The position numbers and the translations under genes are program-made. The notes under the pieces were generated by a model. The model was not told the origin of the DNA and ran no database searches. It saw only the letters and a program-made list of their open reading frames with translations. A DNA stretch of 64,000 nucleotides from Aptenodytes patagonicus (taxonomy: Eukaryota; Chordata; Aves; Sphenisciformes; Spheniscidae). The stretch covers positions 2,666,001-2,730,000 of the forward strand of contig NC_134976.1 in NCBI RefSeq assembly GCF_965638725.1. Direction: 5' to 3'. Below, piece after piece: positions 1 to 12,300 of this stretch (the stretch's first letter is position 1; each line of letters opens with the position of its first letter).

Positions 1-72
1 AGCACAAGTGAGAAAAACTCGTGGGTTGAGATAAAAACAGTTTAATTATTGAAATAAAATGATAATAATAAT

Positions 73-111
<39 letters not shown>

Positions 112-478
112 GTAATACACAAAGCACGTGATGCACAGTACAATCGCTCACCACCCGCCGACCGATGCCCAGCCAGTCCCCGAGCAGCGTCCCCCCCAGC
201 CAGCTTTCCCCACTTTATGTACTGAGCATGACGTCACATGGTATGGAATGTCCCTTTGGCCAGTTTGGCTGTGCCCCCTCCCAGCTTCTTGTGCACCTCC
301 AGCCTTCTCAGTCGGTAGAGCATGGGAAGCTGAAAAGTCCTTGGCTCGTGTAAGCATTACCTAGCAACAACTAAAACATCGATGCGTTATCAACTTTGTT
401 CTCATCCTAAATCCAAAACACAGCACTGTACCTGCTACTAGGAAGGAAATTAACTCTATCCCTGCCGAAACCATGACA
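1..478 (-). repeat. 3' LTR of the ERVL-like element (cut by window start)
   Basis: It matches 6643-7089 along its whole length, including a variable TAA/AAT microsatellite at about 60-117, and ends at the terminal dinucleotide next to internal sequence at 478. The first 90 or so bases of the LTR lie outside the window. On the minus strand a purine-rich stretch just inside the LTR is the likely polypurine tract. Confidence 0.85.
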
Positions 479-3400
479 ATATCCACCCCTTACTCTATAC
501 CATCTGCGTCATGCTCAAGTCTCACATTTTCCAGTACATTTTCATTAATCACCACCCCCCCTTTTTTTTTTTTTTTAATATATATATACACACACACAGA
601 GATATCATTCCCTTAGTCTGTGGGCCATCCCTCTAAAATGTTCGGTGAGTTCATTTAGTCCATGACTTCAGGCTCCATCTGTCGTAATAATCTTCCAGAG
701 CAGGAAAAATGGAGGTGGTATGTGGTGTTGGATTGTTTCATGTTGAAGTCAGTTCTGGTACCATCATCACTGTGCTTTGCTTGGTTTCACTGAAGTTATT
801 CTTCGTTAGTCTGGGTGATTCTTATTGTAATAACATTAGTATGGCATATAATATTATTAGTATTATTAGTATATCTGTGTATTATTAGTATAATTATTAT
901 AACTATAATTAGTACTTAACATCACATAATTCAGATCATTGGCTATTCTCACCCAAAATCAAATCCCCTTGAGGTATACATCGGACTTCCCCATACTTCT
1001 GCATTATCCACCAAGTGCACCCAGGTCCTTAAGCAAAAGCAATCCCACAGATGGGTTTGCCTCTGCCCGAGGCAGGAATAACCCAGACTGTCTTCCCCAG
1101 CATATTTTTTATGTGCACTACAGGGACTTTATTCCCATCTACAGTACGCAAAAGTTCTGACTGGGCAGGGCCTGCTCGATTGGCAGATCCCCGAGTGTTG
1201 ACTAACCAGGTGGCCTTTGCTAAATGCGTATCCCAATGTTTGAACGTCCCGCCACCCATTGCTCTCAGTGTAGTCTTTAACAGTCCATTGTATCGTTCAA
1301 TTTTCCCAGAAGCTGGTGCAGGATAGGGGATGTGATACACCCACTCCATGCCGTGCTCTTTGGCCCGGGTGTCTATGAGGTTGTTTTGGAAATGAGTCCC
1401 GTTGTCTGACTCAATTCTTTCTGGGGTGCCATGTCGCCATAGGACTTGCTTTTCAAGGCCCAGGGTAGTGTTCCGGGCAGTGGCATGGGGCACGGGATAT
1501 GTTTCCAGCCATCCGGTGGTTGCCTCCACCATTGTAAGCACGTGGCGCTTGCCTTGGCGGGTTTGTGGGAGTGTGATATAATCGATCTGCCAGGCCTCCC
1601 CATATTTATATTTCAGCCATCGTCCTCCATACCAGAGAGGCTTTAACCGCTTGGCTTGCTTGATTGCAGCGTATGTTTCACATTCATGGATAACCTGTGC
1701 TATAGTGTCCATGGTCAAGTCCACCCCTCGATCACGAGCCCATCTGTATGTTGCATCTCTTCCTTGGTGGCCTGAGGTGTCATGGGCCCACCGAGCTGGA
1801 AATAATTCACCCTTATGTTGCCAGTCCAGATCCACCTGAGCCACTTCAATCTTAGCAGCCTGATCCACCTGCTGGTTGTTTTGATGTTCTTCAGTGGCCC
1901 GACTCTTGGGTACGTGAGCATCTACGTGACGGACTTTTACAACCAGGTTCTCCACCCGGGCAGCAATATCTTGCCACAATGCGGCAGCCCAGATGGGTTT
2001 GCCTCTGCGCTGCCAGTTGCTCTGCTTCCATTGCTGCAACCACCCCCACGGGGCATTTGCCACCATCCATGAGTCAGTACAGAGATAGAGCACTGGCCAC
2101 TTTTCTCGGTCAGCAATGTCTAAAGCCAGCTGGATGGCCTTTACTTCTGCAAATTGGCTCGATTCACCTTCTCCTTCAGCAGTTTCTACAACTTGTCGCA
2201 TGGGACTCCATACAGCAGCTTTCCACCTCCGATGCTTTCCCACAAGACGACAGGACCCATCAGTGAACAGGGCATATTGCTTCTCATTTTCTGGTAGTTC
2301 ATTATACACTGGGGCCTCTTCAGCACGCGTCACCTCCTCCTCTGGCGATATTCCAAAATCTTTGCCCTCTGGCCAATCCATGATCACTTCCAGGATTCCT
2401 GGGCGACTGGGGTTTCCTATTCGAGCCCATTGTGTGATCAGTGCGATCCACTTACTCCACGTAGCATCAGTTGCATGATGTGTACAGGGGACCCTCCCTC
2501 TGAACATCCAGCCTAGCACCGGCAGTCGGGGTGCCAGGAGGAGCTGTGCTTCAGTGCCGATCACTTCTGAAGCAGCTCGAACCCCTTCATATGCTGCTAA
2601 TATCTCTTTTTCAGTTGGAGTATAGCGGGCCTCGGATCCTCTGTATCCCCGACTCCAAAACCCTAGGGGTCGACCTCGAGTCTCCCCTGGTGCTTTCTGC
2701 CAGAGGCTCCAGGTAGGGCCATTCTCCCCAGCTGCGGTGTAGAGCACATTTCTTACATCTTGTCCTGCCCGGACTGGCCCCCCAGGGCTACTGCGTGAAC
2801 TATCTCCCGTTTAATTTGTTCAAAAGCTTGTCGTTGCTCAGGGCCCCATTTGAAATCGTTCTTCTTTCGGGTCACTTGATAGAGAAGGTTTACAATCAGA
2901 CTGTAATTTGGAATGTGCATTCTCCAAAAACCCACGACGCCTAAGAAAGCTTGTGTTTCCTTTTTGCTAGTTGGTGGAGACATGGCTGTTATTTTGTTGA
3001 TCACATCCATTGGGATCTGACGACGTCCATCTTGCCATTTTATTCCTAAAAATTGGATCTCCTGTGCAGGTCCCTTGACCTTACTTTGTTTTATGGCAAA
3101 CCCGGCCTTCAGCAGGATTTGGACTATTTCCTTCCCTTTTTCAAAAACTTCTCCTGCTGTGTTGCCCCACACGATGATATCATCAATGTATTGCAGGTGT
3201 TCTGGAGCTCCACCCTGTTCTAGTGCACTCTGGATCAGTCCATGGCAAATGGTAGGGCTGTGTTTCCACCCCTGGGGCAGTTGGTTCCAGGTGTACTGAA
3301 CGCCCCTCCAAGTGAAAGCAAATTGTGGCCTGCACTCCGCTGCCAAAGGGATTGAGAAAAACGCATTAGCAATATCAACTGTGGCATACCACTTGGCTGC

Positions 3401-5329
3401 CTTTGACTCCAATCCGTATTGAAGTTCTAGCACGTCTGGCACAGCAGCACTCAGCGGTGGCGTGACTTCATTTAGGCCACGATAGTCTACTGTTAGTCTC
3501 CACTCTCCATTAGACTGGCCATACGGGACTGTTAAAGGGTGAGCGAGTCTTGCTGATCACTCCTTGGCTCTCCAGTTGACGAATCAGCTCATGGATGGGA
3601 ATCAAGGAGTCTGGGTTGGTGCGATATTGCCGCCGGTGCACCGTGGTGGTAGCGATTGGCACTTGTTGGTCTTCGACCTTCAGCAACCCCACAACAGAGG
3701 GGTCCTCCGAGAGACCAGGCAAGGTGGACAGCTGTTTAATTTCCTCCATCTCCAAGGCAGCTATACCAAAAGCCCACCGGTACCCTTTTGGGTCCTTGAA
3801 ATACCCTCTCCTGAGGTAGTCTATGCCAAGGATGCACGGAGCCTCTGGGCCAGTCACAATGGGGTGCTTCTGCCACCCATTCCCAGTTAGACTCACTTCG
3901 GCTTCCAATACAGTTAGCTGTTGGGATCCCCCCGTCACCCCAGAAATACAGATGGGTTCTGCCCCTATATATCTTGATGGCATTAGGGTACACTGTGCAC
4001 CGGCGTCTACCAGAGCCTTATACTTCTGTGGGTCTGATGTGCCAGGCCACCGAATCCACACAGTCCAGTAAACCCGGTTGTCCCTTTCCTCCCCCTGGCT
4101 GGAGGCAGGGCCCCTCTAATCCTCATCACAGTACTCATTTCTCATTTCTTGTACGTACGAGTCAGAAGTTTCTTCATTAAGATCAAGAGTAAGATCAGCC
4201 CTTCTACTCTCTCTGGGGAACTGCCCACTGGAAACTGGAGCAGCAATTTTCCTGGAAGAACCTCTTTCTGTGATTGTTTTCCCTTGCAATTCGCGTACCC
4301 GTGCCCCTAGGGCTGCAGTAGGTTTCCCATCCCACTTCCTCATGTCCTCTCCGTGGTCACGCAGATAAAACCATAGGGTGCCCCGTGGTGTGTACCCTTT
4401 ATATTCTCTCTCTTGAGCAAAAGAATGCTTACTTCTAATAGCCGAGATACTGGTCCGTACAGGTGAGGAGCAGGACCTATCCTCTCTGAGTTGCTGGATC
4501 TCCCGGGACAGTTTTTCGGACAGTTTCTCCACAGCCGAGACGAGGGAGGAAGAAAGACTTTCCTCGTATTGCCGGAGTTGACTAGCCAATTCATCCACTG
4601 TTTGTTCCGCTCCATCTTTCCAGGTCATCACTGCCAATGAATTGGCGTATGACGATGGTGAGCTCCTTATAAACTTCCGCCACATGGGTCGTGTGCACTT
4701 GACTTTGTCTGGATCTTTGGATAGTTGTTCATTGTTCAGGTCATCATAAATCACCTCCAGCACAGCTAATTCTCTCAGAAACTGGATGCCCTTCTCCATG
4801 GTGGCCCACTTGCTTGGGCGACATATGACATCTTCCTTAAAGGGGTACCTTTCCTTCACGCTTGACAAGAGTCGCCTCCAAAGGCTGAGGACTCGTGTCC
4901 CTTTTCCAATTGCTTTGTCAATGCCCCCTTCCCTAGAAAGGGATCCCAGCTGCTTGGCTTCCCTACCCTCTAATGCCAGGCTACTGGCCCCATTATCCCA
5001 GCATCGGAGCAGCCAGGTGACAATATGCTCACCTGGACGACGGCTGAAATCTTTTCGTCTATCTCGCAGCTCACTCAGGGATAGAGATCGGGTGGTCACT
5101 GCCTCGTTTATGAGTTCTTCCTCTTCCTCCTCCCCGGTCAGCGGCCGGCTCTCCTCCTCCCGTTCTCGTGATGGCCCTTCTCTAGGGTCATCTGTCTCGT
5201 ACACTTCTTCCTCTGGTTCCCTTTTAGAAGAAGCTTCTTCCTCCCTTACTAAACGAGCCGACTTCTGCTTCCAAGATTTCTTCTTGTGTACAGGGGCGAC
5301 TGATACCGGCACAGGCTGGTTCTTTGGTT

Positions 5330-5715
5330 CAGCCACAGGGCGTGTCGCTGGGGTCTGAGTGGCCGCAGTGCAAGTGCATGTCACCGGAGTCTGAGTGGCC
5401 GCAGTGCCTGTCGCCGGGGTTGGAGTGGCCGCAGTGCATGTCGCTGGGGTCTGAGTGGCCGCAGGGCCTGTCGCCGGGGTCTGAGTAGCTGCAGAGCATG
5501 TCACCGGGGTCTGAGTGGCCACAGGGCCTGTCGCCGGGGTCTGAGTGGCTGCAGGGCCCATTGCCGGAGTCTGAGTAGCTGCAGGGCCTGTTGCCGGCGT
5601 CTGAGTAGCTGCAGTGCATGTTGCTGGGGTCGGAGTGGCTGCAGGGCCTGTCGCCGGGGTCTGAGTGGCTGCACGGCCTATCGCTGGGGTCGGAGTGGCC
5701 ACAGGGCGTGTTGTT
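5330..5715 (-). repeat. In-frame minisatellite inside the gag-like region
   Basis: About a dozen copies of a roughly 30-bp unit encode a Pro/Ala/Thr-rich repeat (ATQTPATGPA-like). The unit is a multiple of three, so the reading frame persists through the array. Low-complexity linkers of this kind occur in some retroviral Gag proteins; the function here is unknown. Confidence 0.75.
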
Positions 5716-6527
5716 TTACTGTCAGAGCCAGAGACCTTCTCTTCCCTTTGAGGGTACTGAATGGTGTTGAACAGGGCTCGGTAGGCATGGGCCAGGCCCC
5801 AGCACGTTGCAATGATCTGCATCTCTCTGGAGTTGCCAGGGTGACAGCATACTTTGTCCAAATATTCTACTAACTTTTCAGGATTCTGCACTTGCTCAGG
5901 GGTGAAGTTCCAAAACACTGGGGGTGCCCATTGGCCTAGGTACTTGCCCATCTTGTCCCACACACCCTGCCACTCATAATTATTCAGCCTTGGGGCAGAT
6001 CTCTGGATGATATTCTTAAATTGCTTACCAACTTTAGACAAAACCGAAACAATATTCCCAAGAAGTATTAATAGAAGTATCTTAACTGCCCAAGGATGTT
6101 CAAAATACTGAAAAGTTACTGTAATGAAGGAGGAAACATCACAGAAGAAGGTAGTGACACTGCCATTCTGTATTTCCTCCGTAAAAAAACTCTCAGAAAA
6201 GTTACTGCAATTGCTAGTTGTCTCCATGAAATGGTCTCCGTGGTACAGTAACGGCTTCATTGTGAAGTTTACATACCACACTAACGTCAAGGTCAATGTT
6301 CTAAAAACAAACCTCACAAGCGAGACATCACTATTCACTGCAGACCACAGCCAACTGCAAAACCCAACACCAATCTTTCACATGTACAGCAGGAAAAAGA
6401 GCGCGATGCAGATTATACAAATCAATATCGAGAACAGAGAAACCAACATTGTGACCCACAACTACTAACAGATGTAAGTTCCTTAATACACTCCGGTTAA
6501 TCTGTTATAATCTCAAACCCTTCGTGC

Positions 6528-6545
6528 CCCACGTTGGGCGCCAAA
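6528..6545 (-). other. Retroviral primer binding site, tRNA-Lys(1,2) type
   Basis: On the minus strand the sequence starts TGGCGCCCAACGTGGGGC, complementary to the 3' end of tRNA-Lys1,2, lying a few bases inside the 5' LTR. It marks transcription direction as right to left. Confidence 0.8.
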
Positions 6546-6552
6546 AAAGGAC

Positions 6553-7089
6553 TGTCGTGGTTTAATTTCAGTCGGCAACTAAGCACCATGCAGCCGCTCG
6601 CTCACTCCCCCCCACCCGGTGGGATGGGGGAGAGAATTGGAAGAGCACAAGTGAGAAAAACTCATGGGTTGAGATAAAAACAGTTTAATAATAGAAATAA
6701 AATTATAATAATAATATGATAATAATAATAATACACAAAACAAGTGATGCACAGTGCAACTGCTCACCACCCGCCGACCGATGCCCAGACAGTCCCCGAG
6801 CAGCGGCCCCCCCGGCCAGCTTTCCCCAGTCTATGTACTGAGCATGACGTCACATGGTATGGAATGTCCCTTTGGCCAGTTTGGCTGTGCCCCCTCCCAG
6901 CTTCTTGTGTACCTCCAGCCTTCTCAGTCGGTAGAGCATGGGAAGCTGAAAAGTCCTTGGCTCGTGTAAGCATTACCTAGCAACAACTAAAACATCGGTG
7001 CATTATCAACTTTGTTCTCATCCTAAATCCAAAACACTGTACCAGCTACTACAAAGGAAATTAACTCTATCCCTGCCGAAACCAGGACA
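6553..7089 (-). repeat. 5' LTR of the ERVL-like element
   Basis: About 537 bp, beginning with TG and ending with CA when read on either strand (TGTC...GACA ends). It contains a TAA-rich microsatellite near 6700-6732. It is paired with the left LTR at 1-478. The internal side is followed directly by the primer binding site. Confidence 0.85.
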
Positions 7090-9319
7090 CGGGGGAACAT
7101 CTGTGAGGCTGTTTTTTGCCCAAATGCTTTTATGCTCCTTTTACTTCCCAGCAGAGCAGGCAGAAGCACTGCCTGAGCCTTGCTGCCCTCCGCGACCCTG
7201 CTCCTTAACCAACCCAGTTGGGTCTGGCTGGAGGATGCTCAGCATGTCCCGGCTCCGTCCATGCCCACGACGAGCCTCACCCCCAGCCGCAGGCACTAGG
7301 CATGCTCGGCGGCGGAGCGGAGCTTGGTACAGTTTTGGCCACCTTGCCGGCTGCACGCATCCCAGGACCGCAGAGCTCCCCTCCGCTTTATCCTCCTGCC
7401 CCCCGAGCCGCTCCCTCCTCCCCCTCTTCTTCTCCCATGTCCTCCCCCTGTTCTGGCAAGCCCCCCAAACCCCTGGGAGCCCCGCACTGGGCTGCAGCCC
7501 TCTGGGATGTTGGGCACAGCCGCCGGCACTGCCAGCGCCGTGGTCCCCTGGCAGGACATGCTGCTATTCTCCAGCTCAATGAACACGGCAATGTTGCCTT
7601 TGCGCTCGGGCAGCATGGCAGCCTGTCCCGCTGTAATTAAGATTTTACACACAAAGGAAAATCTGCCAGCAGGCTGACAGCGGGATGCCCCAGACCGTGG
7701 CCCCCCCCCTCCCCCCGCAAGCCTCTGCAGGCAGCTTCAGCTCTGGGGTTGCTTCATGACTTCCTCCTTCCAACTGCCACCGAAAATCGGGAATGAAACT
7801 CCTTAACACTGGGTGTATTAAAGAGCAGGCATTACTCTATTCGGCGCCGGGTGCATGGGGGATCTCTCCGCCTAGCCTGCACACCGTACATTGCATCAAC
7901 CATCCCTTATATGGTTCTTCGATATACATATGCATCCCATTTCTTGGAATAATCATACATATTCATTACATTTCCCAGAACTAATTATAATATCTGCATA
8001 GTCTTTCACGCCTGCGTTTTGAGTCCTTTAGGGGCTTCTACAGGGGTCTCGGGTGGTTTCTAGTGGTCTCGGGTGGGCTCTGCAGGAGGTGAACTTCTCC
8101 CTACATAGTCACAAATTGGCTCATCACCGCCCTTTGTTACAGCTCTGGTTGTCCTTGTCTGGTTTCTGCTAGTTCTCACCTATCTCACGATGTGCTCGTT
8201 AGCTTAGGCCTTGTATGCTTGACGTGTGCTTGATTAATCCAGCCGTTTATCTCGCAACTATTCACAACACAATGAACCCATCCCTTTGGCATGTTCAAGA
8301 TCTACAAGGCAATACAAACCAAAAATCAGTGGGACCACTTTTTCCACTCGAATATTATTGCCTGACCAACAAACCCCTTGTTTGGAGAGGCTGGAGCCCT
8401 CCTCTGCCCTCTCTGGGGTGCCCCTTGGCTGACACCGGGGAGCGCTCCAGGTCTGCCTGACGACAGAAGCCAGTCAAACACAGGCAGTACAGTCAGCGCA
8501 ACAGGTTTATTATCCTGCTGCAGGCTGCACTGGGCAGGTACAGGGCTGCTGGACTGGGACCCCCAGGAGTCCCAGCCTCATTCTCAGCTGCACCTTCTAT
8601 TCCCTCTTTCCCCCGTTTTTCTGATGCTCTGCTTTCACAACTTCTGTCTGGTAGTTTTCCCCCTTACTCTCTTACTAGTTTCACCCCACGCCAACTAGAT
8701 GCCTCCTTTCGTGCTCTGCCAACTCCAACAGCTTCCCACTTTGTTACACGGTTAGTTTAACCTCAAGCCAGCGAGAGCTTCTGTAAGCACTGAGAGAGCA
8801 GAAACCATAACAAAAGTCTCTCCTCCCTGCTGCCCACCCTAGAAATCGCTGGAAATCTCTAAAGGCCCACAAAAGGAGCAGCTTCGCTGCTCTTCAGATC
8901 AGTCAACCAGGCGAACACGGGGCTCTAGGACACACTGAAGAGCAACAGGGAGGCCCCCAGGGGACGTGAGGGCAAAGGGGGGCCTGGAGACACCCCGAGA
9001 GCACCCAGGTGCCCGGGGCTGAGCCAGCCCTGTGGCCCCGCGGGGGACGCCCTGCCCCTCCCTGCCCGGGCGGCGGGTCACAGTGGGGCCCTTTGTGACA
9101 CCCCACTGCACTGCATGTGGTCAGCGCAGCTGCGGCCCCCAGCCCGCAGTGTCCGGCAGGACGGCGACGGGACGGGGCAGGAGCACGGAGCCGGCGAGGA
9201 GCCCCCGTGCGCAGCCCACGTCTTTCCACGCCGCCCCCGGCAGCCCCGCGGCGCCGAGGCGTTTCGCCAAAGCTTCCTTCCCCCTTCCCCACCCCTACCC
9301 CTTTCCTCCATCCCGCAGG
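7090..9319. other. Intergenic region without a recognised gene
   Basis: No reading frame resembles a known protein. About 7.78-8.40 kb is AT-richer and may be a decayed LTR-type repeat, but I could not define its ends. A minus-strand AATAAA lies near 8505 without an obvious gene. 8.9-9.3 kb becomes GC-rich toward the start of the MROH gene and may hold its 5' untranslated region or promoter. Confidence 0.5.
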
Positions 9320-12300
9320 ATGGCGGAGAGACTCCCCAGGCGCCCCAGGGTGGCCTGGGAGGAGGACAGGACTCCCCAGGAGAGCAACTCTCCAACAGAG
9401 CCCCACGAGGTGTGCATGGTCCAGCAACTGCAGATTGGTGAGTGAGGGGTCCTGTTGGTCTGGGCAGGGCTGGGGCCAGCATGCGCACCCTGCTCGATGC
9501 CAGGATCACATTTCCCCAGCATGCTGGCGGCGGGGGTCCCACGAGTGGTGGGCATGATGCTGCCTGAATGCCGGGGATGCTCAGGGCTGGGAGCTGGCCC
9601 CAGCACAGCCTCTCCCAAGGAGGTAGAGAGCAGAGGGGACCCAGCTCCTGCTCCAGGGCACAGGCAGCGAGAGGCAGCTGGGCTGGCAGGAGGCAGCGAT
9701 GCTGTGGGACGGGGACCTTTCCTGCCCGTCTGCAAGCCAGTTCCTCAGCCCGGTGCACTGGGGGCTTTCCCCACCGCGCCACGCTCCAGCATCGCAGCCC
9801 ATCTGCCCAGGCACCCTCCAGCCCTGACACGCACAGGAAGAATGCGCCAGGGGAGCAGGCACGGGGCTGGGCGGAGGGCAGACCTCCTTCCTCTGCTCTC
9901 CTGCCACCGGACCCTCTCTACAAGCCCTCCCTGCTCTCCTCCTCCATTAGATGCCAGCTGGTTACCTGTGTACGAAGAGGAACAGGAAACCATGGACTTC
10001 ATCCAGGCCTTTGTCAGCAGCCCAGGAAAGGTAACCGCGGCCCTTTCAAAGGCGGCTGTGCCGGCGCCTGCTGACAGGGGCTCTGCTGCCTGCTGCCGGG
10101 CTGCTGGAGGTGTGCTGCCTGGGCAGAGCTGCTTCTCCCAGGTCTCCCACACGGCACTGCACCCCGAGCGCTCCAGTCCCGCTGTCCGTGTGTCCCCGCC
10201 TCTCACGCTCCCTGTCTCTCTCTCTCTCTCTGTTCCCCCGGCTGCCAGGAGGAGGGCCAGAAGATGAAGTTCCTTAAGTGCATCTGCAGACTATGCAGAA
10301 ATGCCAAGCACTATGGCTTGTTACGGGGCCTAGATGTCTTCTGCCACAGATACGAGCTGGCAGAGAATATCAAGGTGAGGGGACAGCCGGCGGCTCTGGG
10401 GAAGGGGGCAAGGCCTCCCGGCACCGGCACCCTGTGAGGACAGCGCTTGGGCAGGGCGAGGGTCTGGAGGCACTGGGTGCTGGCAGCTGCCAGGTCCCAT
10501 CCCGGTTGTGCTCTGCAGGTGCTGCTGGAAGAGGAGCCCAGGGACCAACTGTGCATGGAGGTGCGGCAGGAAGCCATGCTTGCCATTGCCGAATTGAGGT
10601 ACCTGCCCATCCCTCCTGGGACCTCTGCCCCAGAGGTCCGTGCCCACCTGCACGAGGCCTCGAGGCACTGCTCCCAGCACCAGTGTCCACCTGGCCCCTC
10701 TCTCTCTCTTTGCAGCTCGGTGGAGACAGCGCTGGAGGGCAAAGAGGAAAGCCTCCTAGAAGCCTGCCTCTCGAGCGTCTTCTTGCTTCCTCCAAAAGAG
10801 GAAATGAGGAGCCTGGACGCTTACCTCTACAGTCAGGTAAGCGCTGGGTGAGCTACAGGAGCCCCCAGTCCCTCTGGGCTGCTCCCTGCCCACCCCGTGC
10901 TGCGATATGACCAGAGAGCCAAGGCAGGGCAGGGTCTCAGCTTTGCTTTCCCACCCTCATCCCTTCGTCCCCTTCCCGTGGGCCTGGCCACGTCCAGTGC
11001 CGCAGGCCGCCCTGCACACGGCAGATTGTCTGCCCCTGGGTCTCTCCCAGGCACCACGAGGCAGTGCGGGAGTCCTCCCTTGGCACTGGGAGTTCAGATC
11101 AGTCTCCTGGGGGTGAGATGGACCACAGGAAACACTGCCACAACTCTCTGTCTTCCTCGCAGACCCTGAAAGACATGGACACCATGCTGGAGACGTTGGT
11201 GTTCAACTCTCCTGCCTCCAGAGTCAGCGAGGAGCTGCAGCGTATCTTCCAGGTCTGGCATGTGCAAAGAGTGGGCTTCACAGGGGCTGTTCCTCACCCT
11301 GAGGGAAGGGGGTGTCCCCACCCCAGTGCCGTGCAGAGACAGCGTACTGCAGGGAGGGTGCCCACCTCCCTTGGGTAGCCGGGGGCTGCCCACCAGGCTC
11401 TTCCGGAGCACAGTGGCTGCAGAGAGGGTGGCATCTGCCTTCCTGCCGGGCCACAAGGTTGGCCCGGGGGATTTGTCCCAAGCCTGCAAGCCCGCGAGCG
11501 CCCCTGGGGCAGGAACCCCACTGCAGGCTTTGCTCGAGATCAGAGGAAGCCTTAATGGCCTCTGCGGGTCCAGCCCAGGAGTTCAGCAGTGCTGCTTCTG
11601 CTGGAGCAGGTGACTGCTCCCAGGGCACACCACCAGCTTCTCTCTTCCCAGATGCTGCTGAACTTCACCAACTCTGAGAGAGTCGATGTGCAGGAGAGAG
11701 CCCTGGGGAGGATTACGACGCTGAGCTATTTGCTGGCCACCGATCCCACACTGGAGGTAAGGAGCCAGGCGCCCTCCGGCCAGGCCATCTCCCCCTCCCC
11801 GCACACCAGAGCAGCCTGCAGCTCTCCCCGTGCGGGGCTGCTGCCCAGCTAGCTGCTTTGGGAGCCGCAGACGGCATGGCCCTGCAAAGCCCTGACTCAC
11901 CAGGGATCCAGGCCTGGACACACTCTTGGGTTCAGGGCTTTGGCACCAGCTGCCTGCCCTCAACCCTTCTGCTGTTCTGCCTCCCTCACCCAGGCCTGTC
12001 ACCGCTTTGAAAGAGACATTTACGGCCCTGTCTGCTATGGAGACATCCAGATCCCAATCCTGGGACAGCTGCTGGGACAGCTCCTCCTTTTCCGATCTTC
12101 CAAGGAAGTGACAAGCTATCCAGCTTTGGATGCTCTTTTTTGCCTCTACAGATTCATCATGGAGCAAAGAAGTAAGAGAACTTGTGGTGGGCTTCACCCC
12201 TCCACACACAGACATCTCCTGATAGGTCTGCTTCTCCTCCTGACCTCCTTTGCCCCTCACCACTGCTTCCCGTAGCATCCCAGCTGTCATTTTGCTGCAG

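Larger units (their letters stand above)
1..7089 (-). mobile_element. ERVL-like endogenous retrovirus, nearly full-length fossil
   Basis: A provirus fossil read on the minus strand: 5' LTR at right (6553-7089), tRNA primer site next to it, a gag-like region at about 4.1-6.3 kb, protease at about 3.7-4.1 kb, reverse transcriptase at about 2.8-3.7 kb, RNase H and integrase at about 1.0-2.75 kb, and the 3' LTR at left, cut by the window edge. The RT has a YIDD active site and the CHGL and FLG motifs of class III (ERVL, spuma-related) elements; the integrase shows a WQIDYITLP block. No envelope gene is seen between integrase and the 3' LTR, which fits ERVL elements. The gag-like part has a tandem Pro/Ala/Thr-rich repeat. 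The element looks nearly whole, with perhaps one or two breaks. By eye the LTRs differ at about 20 sites over about 430 bp (about 5%), suggesting an age near 10 million years if the avian neutral rate is about 2e-9. Family assignment is from motif memory. Confidence 0.85.

Noticed and set aside
8490-8520. Minus-strand poly(A) signal of a possible gene at 8.4-8.8 kb
   Set aside because: An isolated AATAAA with no coding sequence upstream on that strand.
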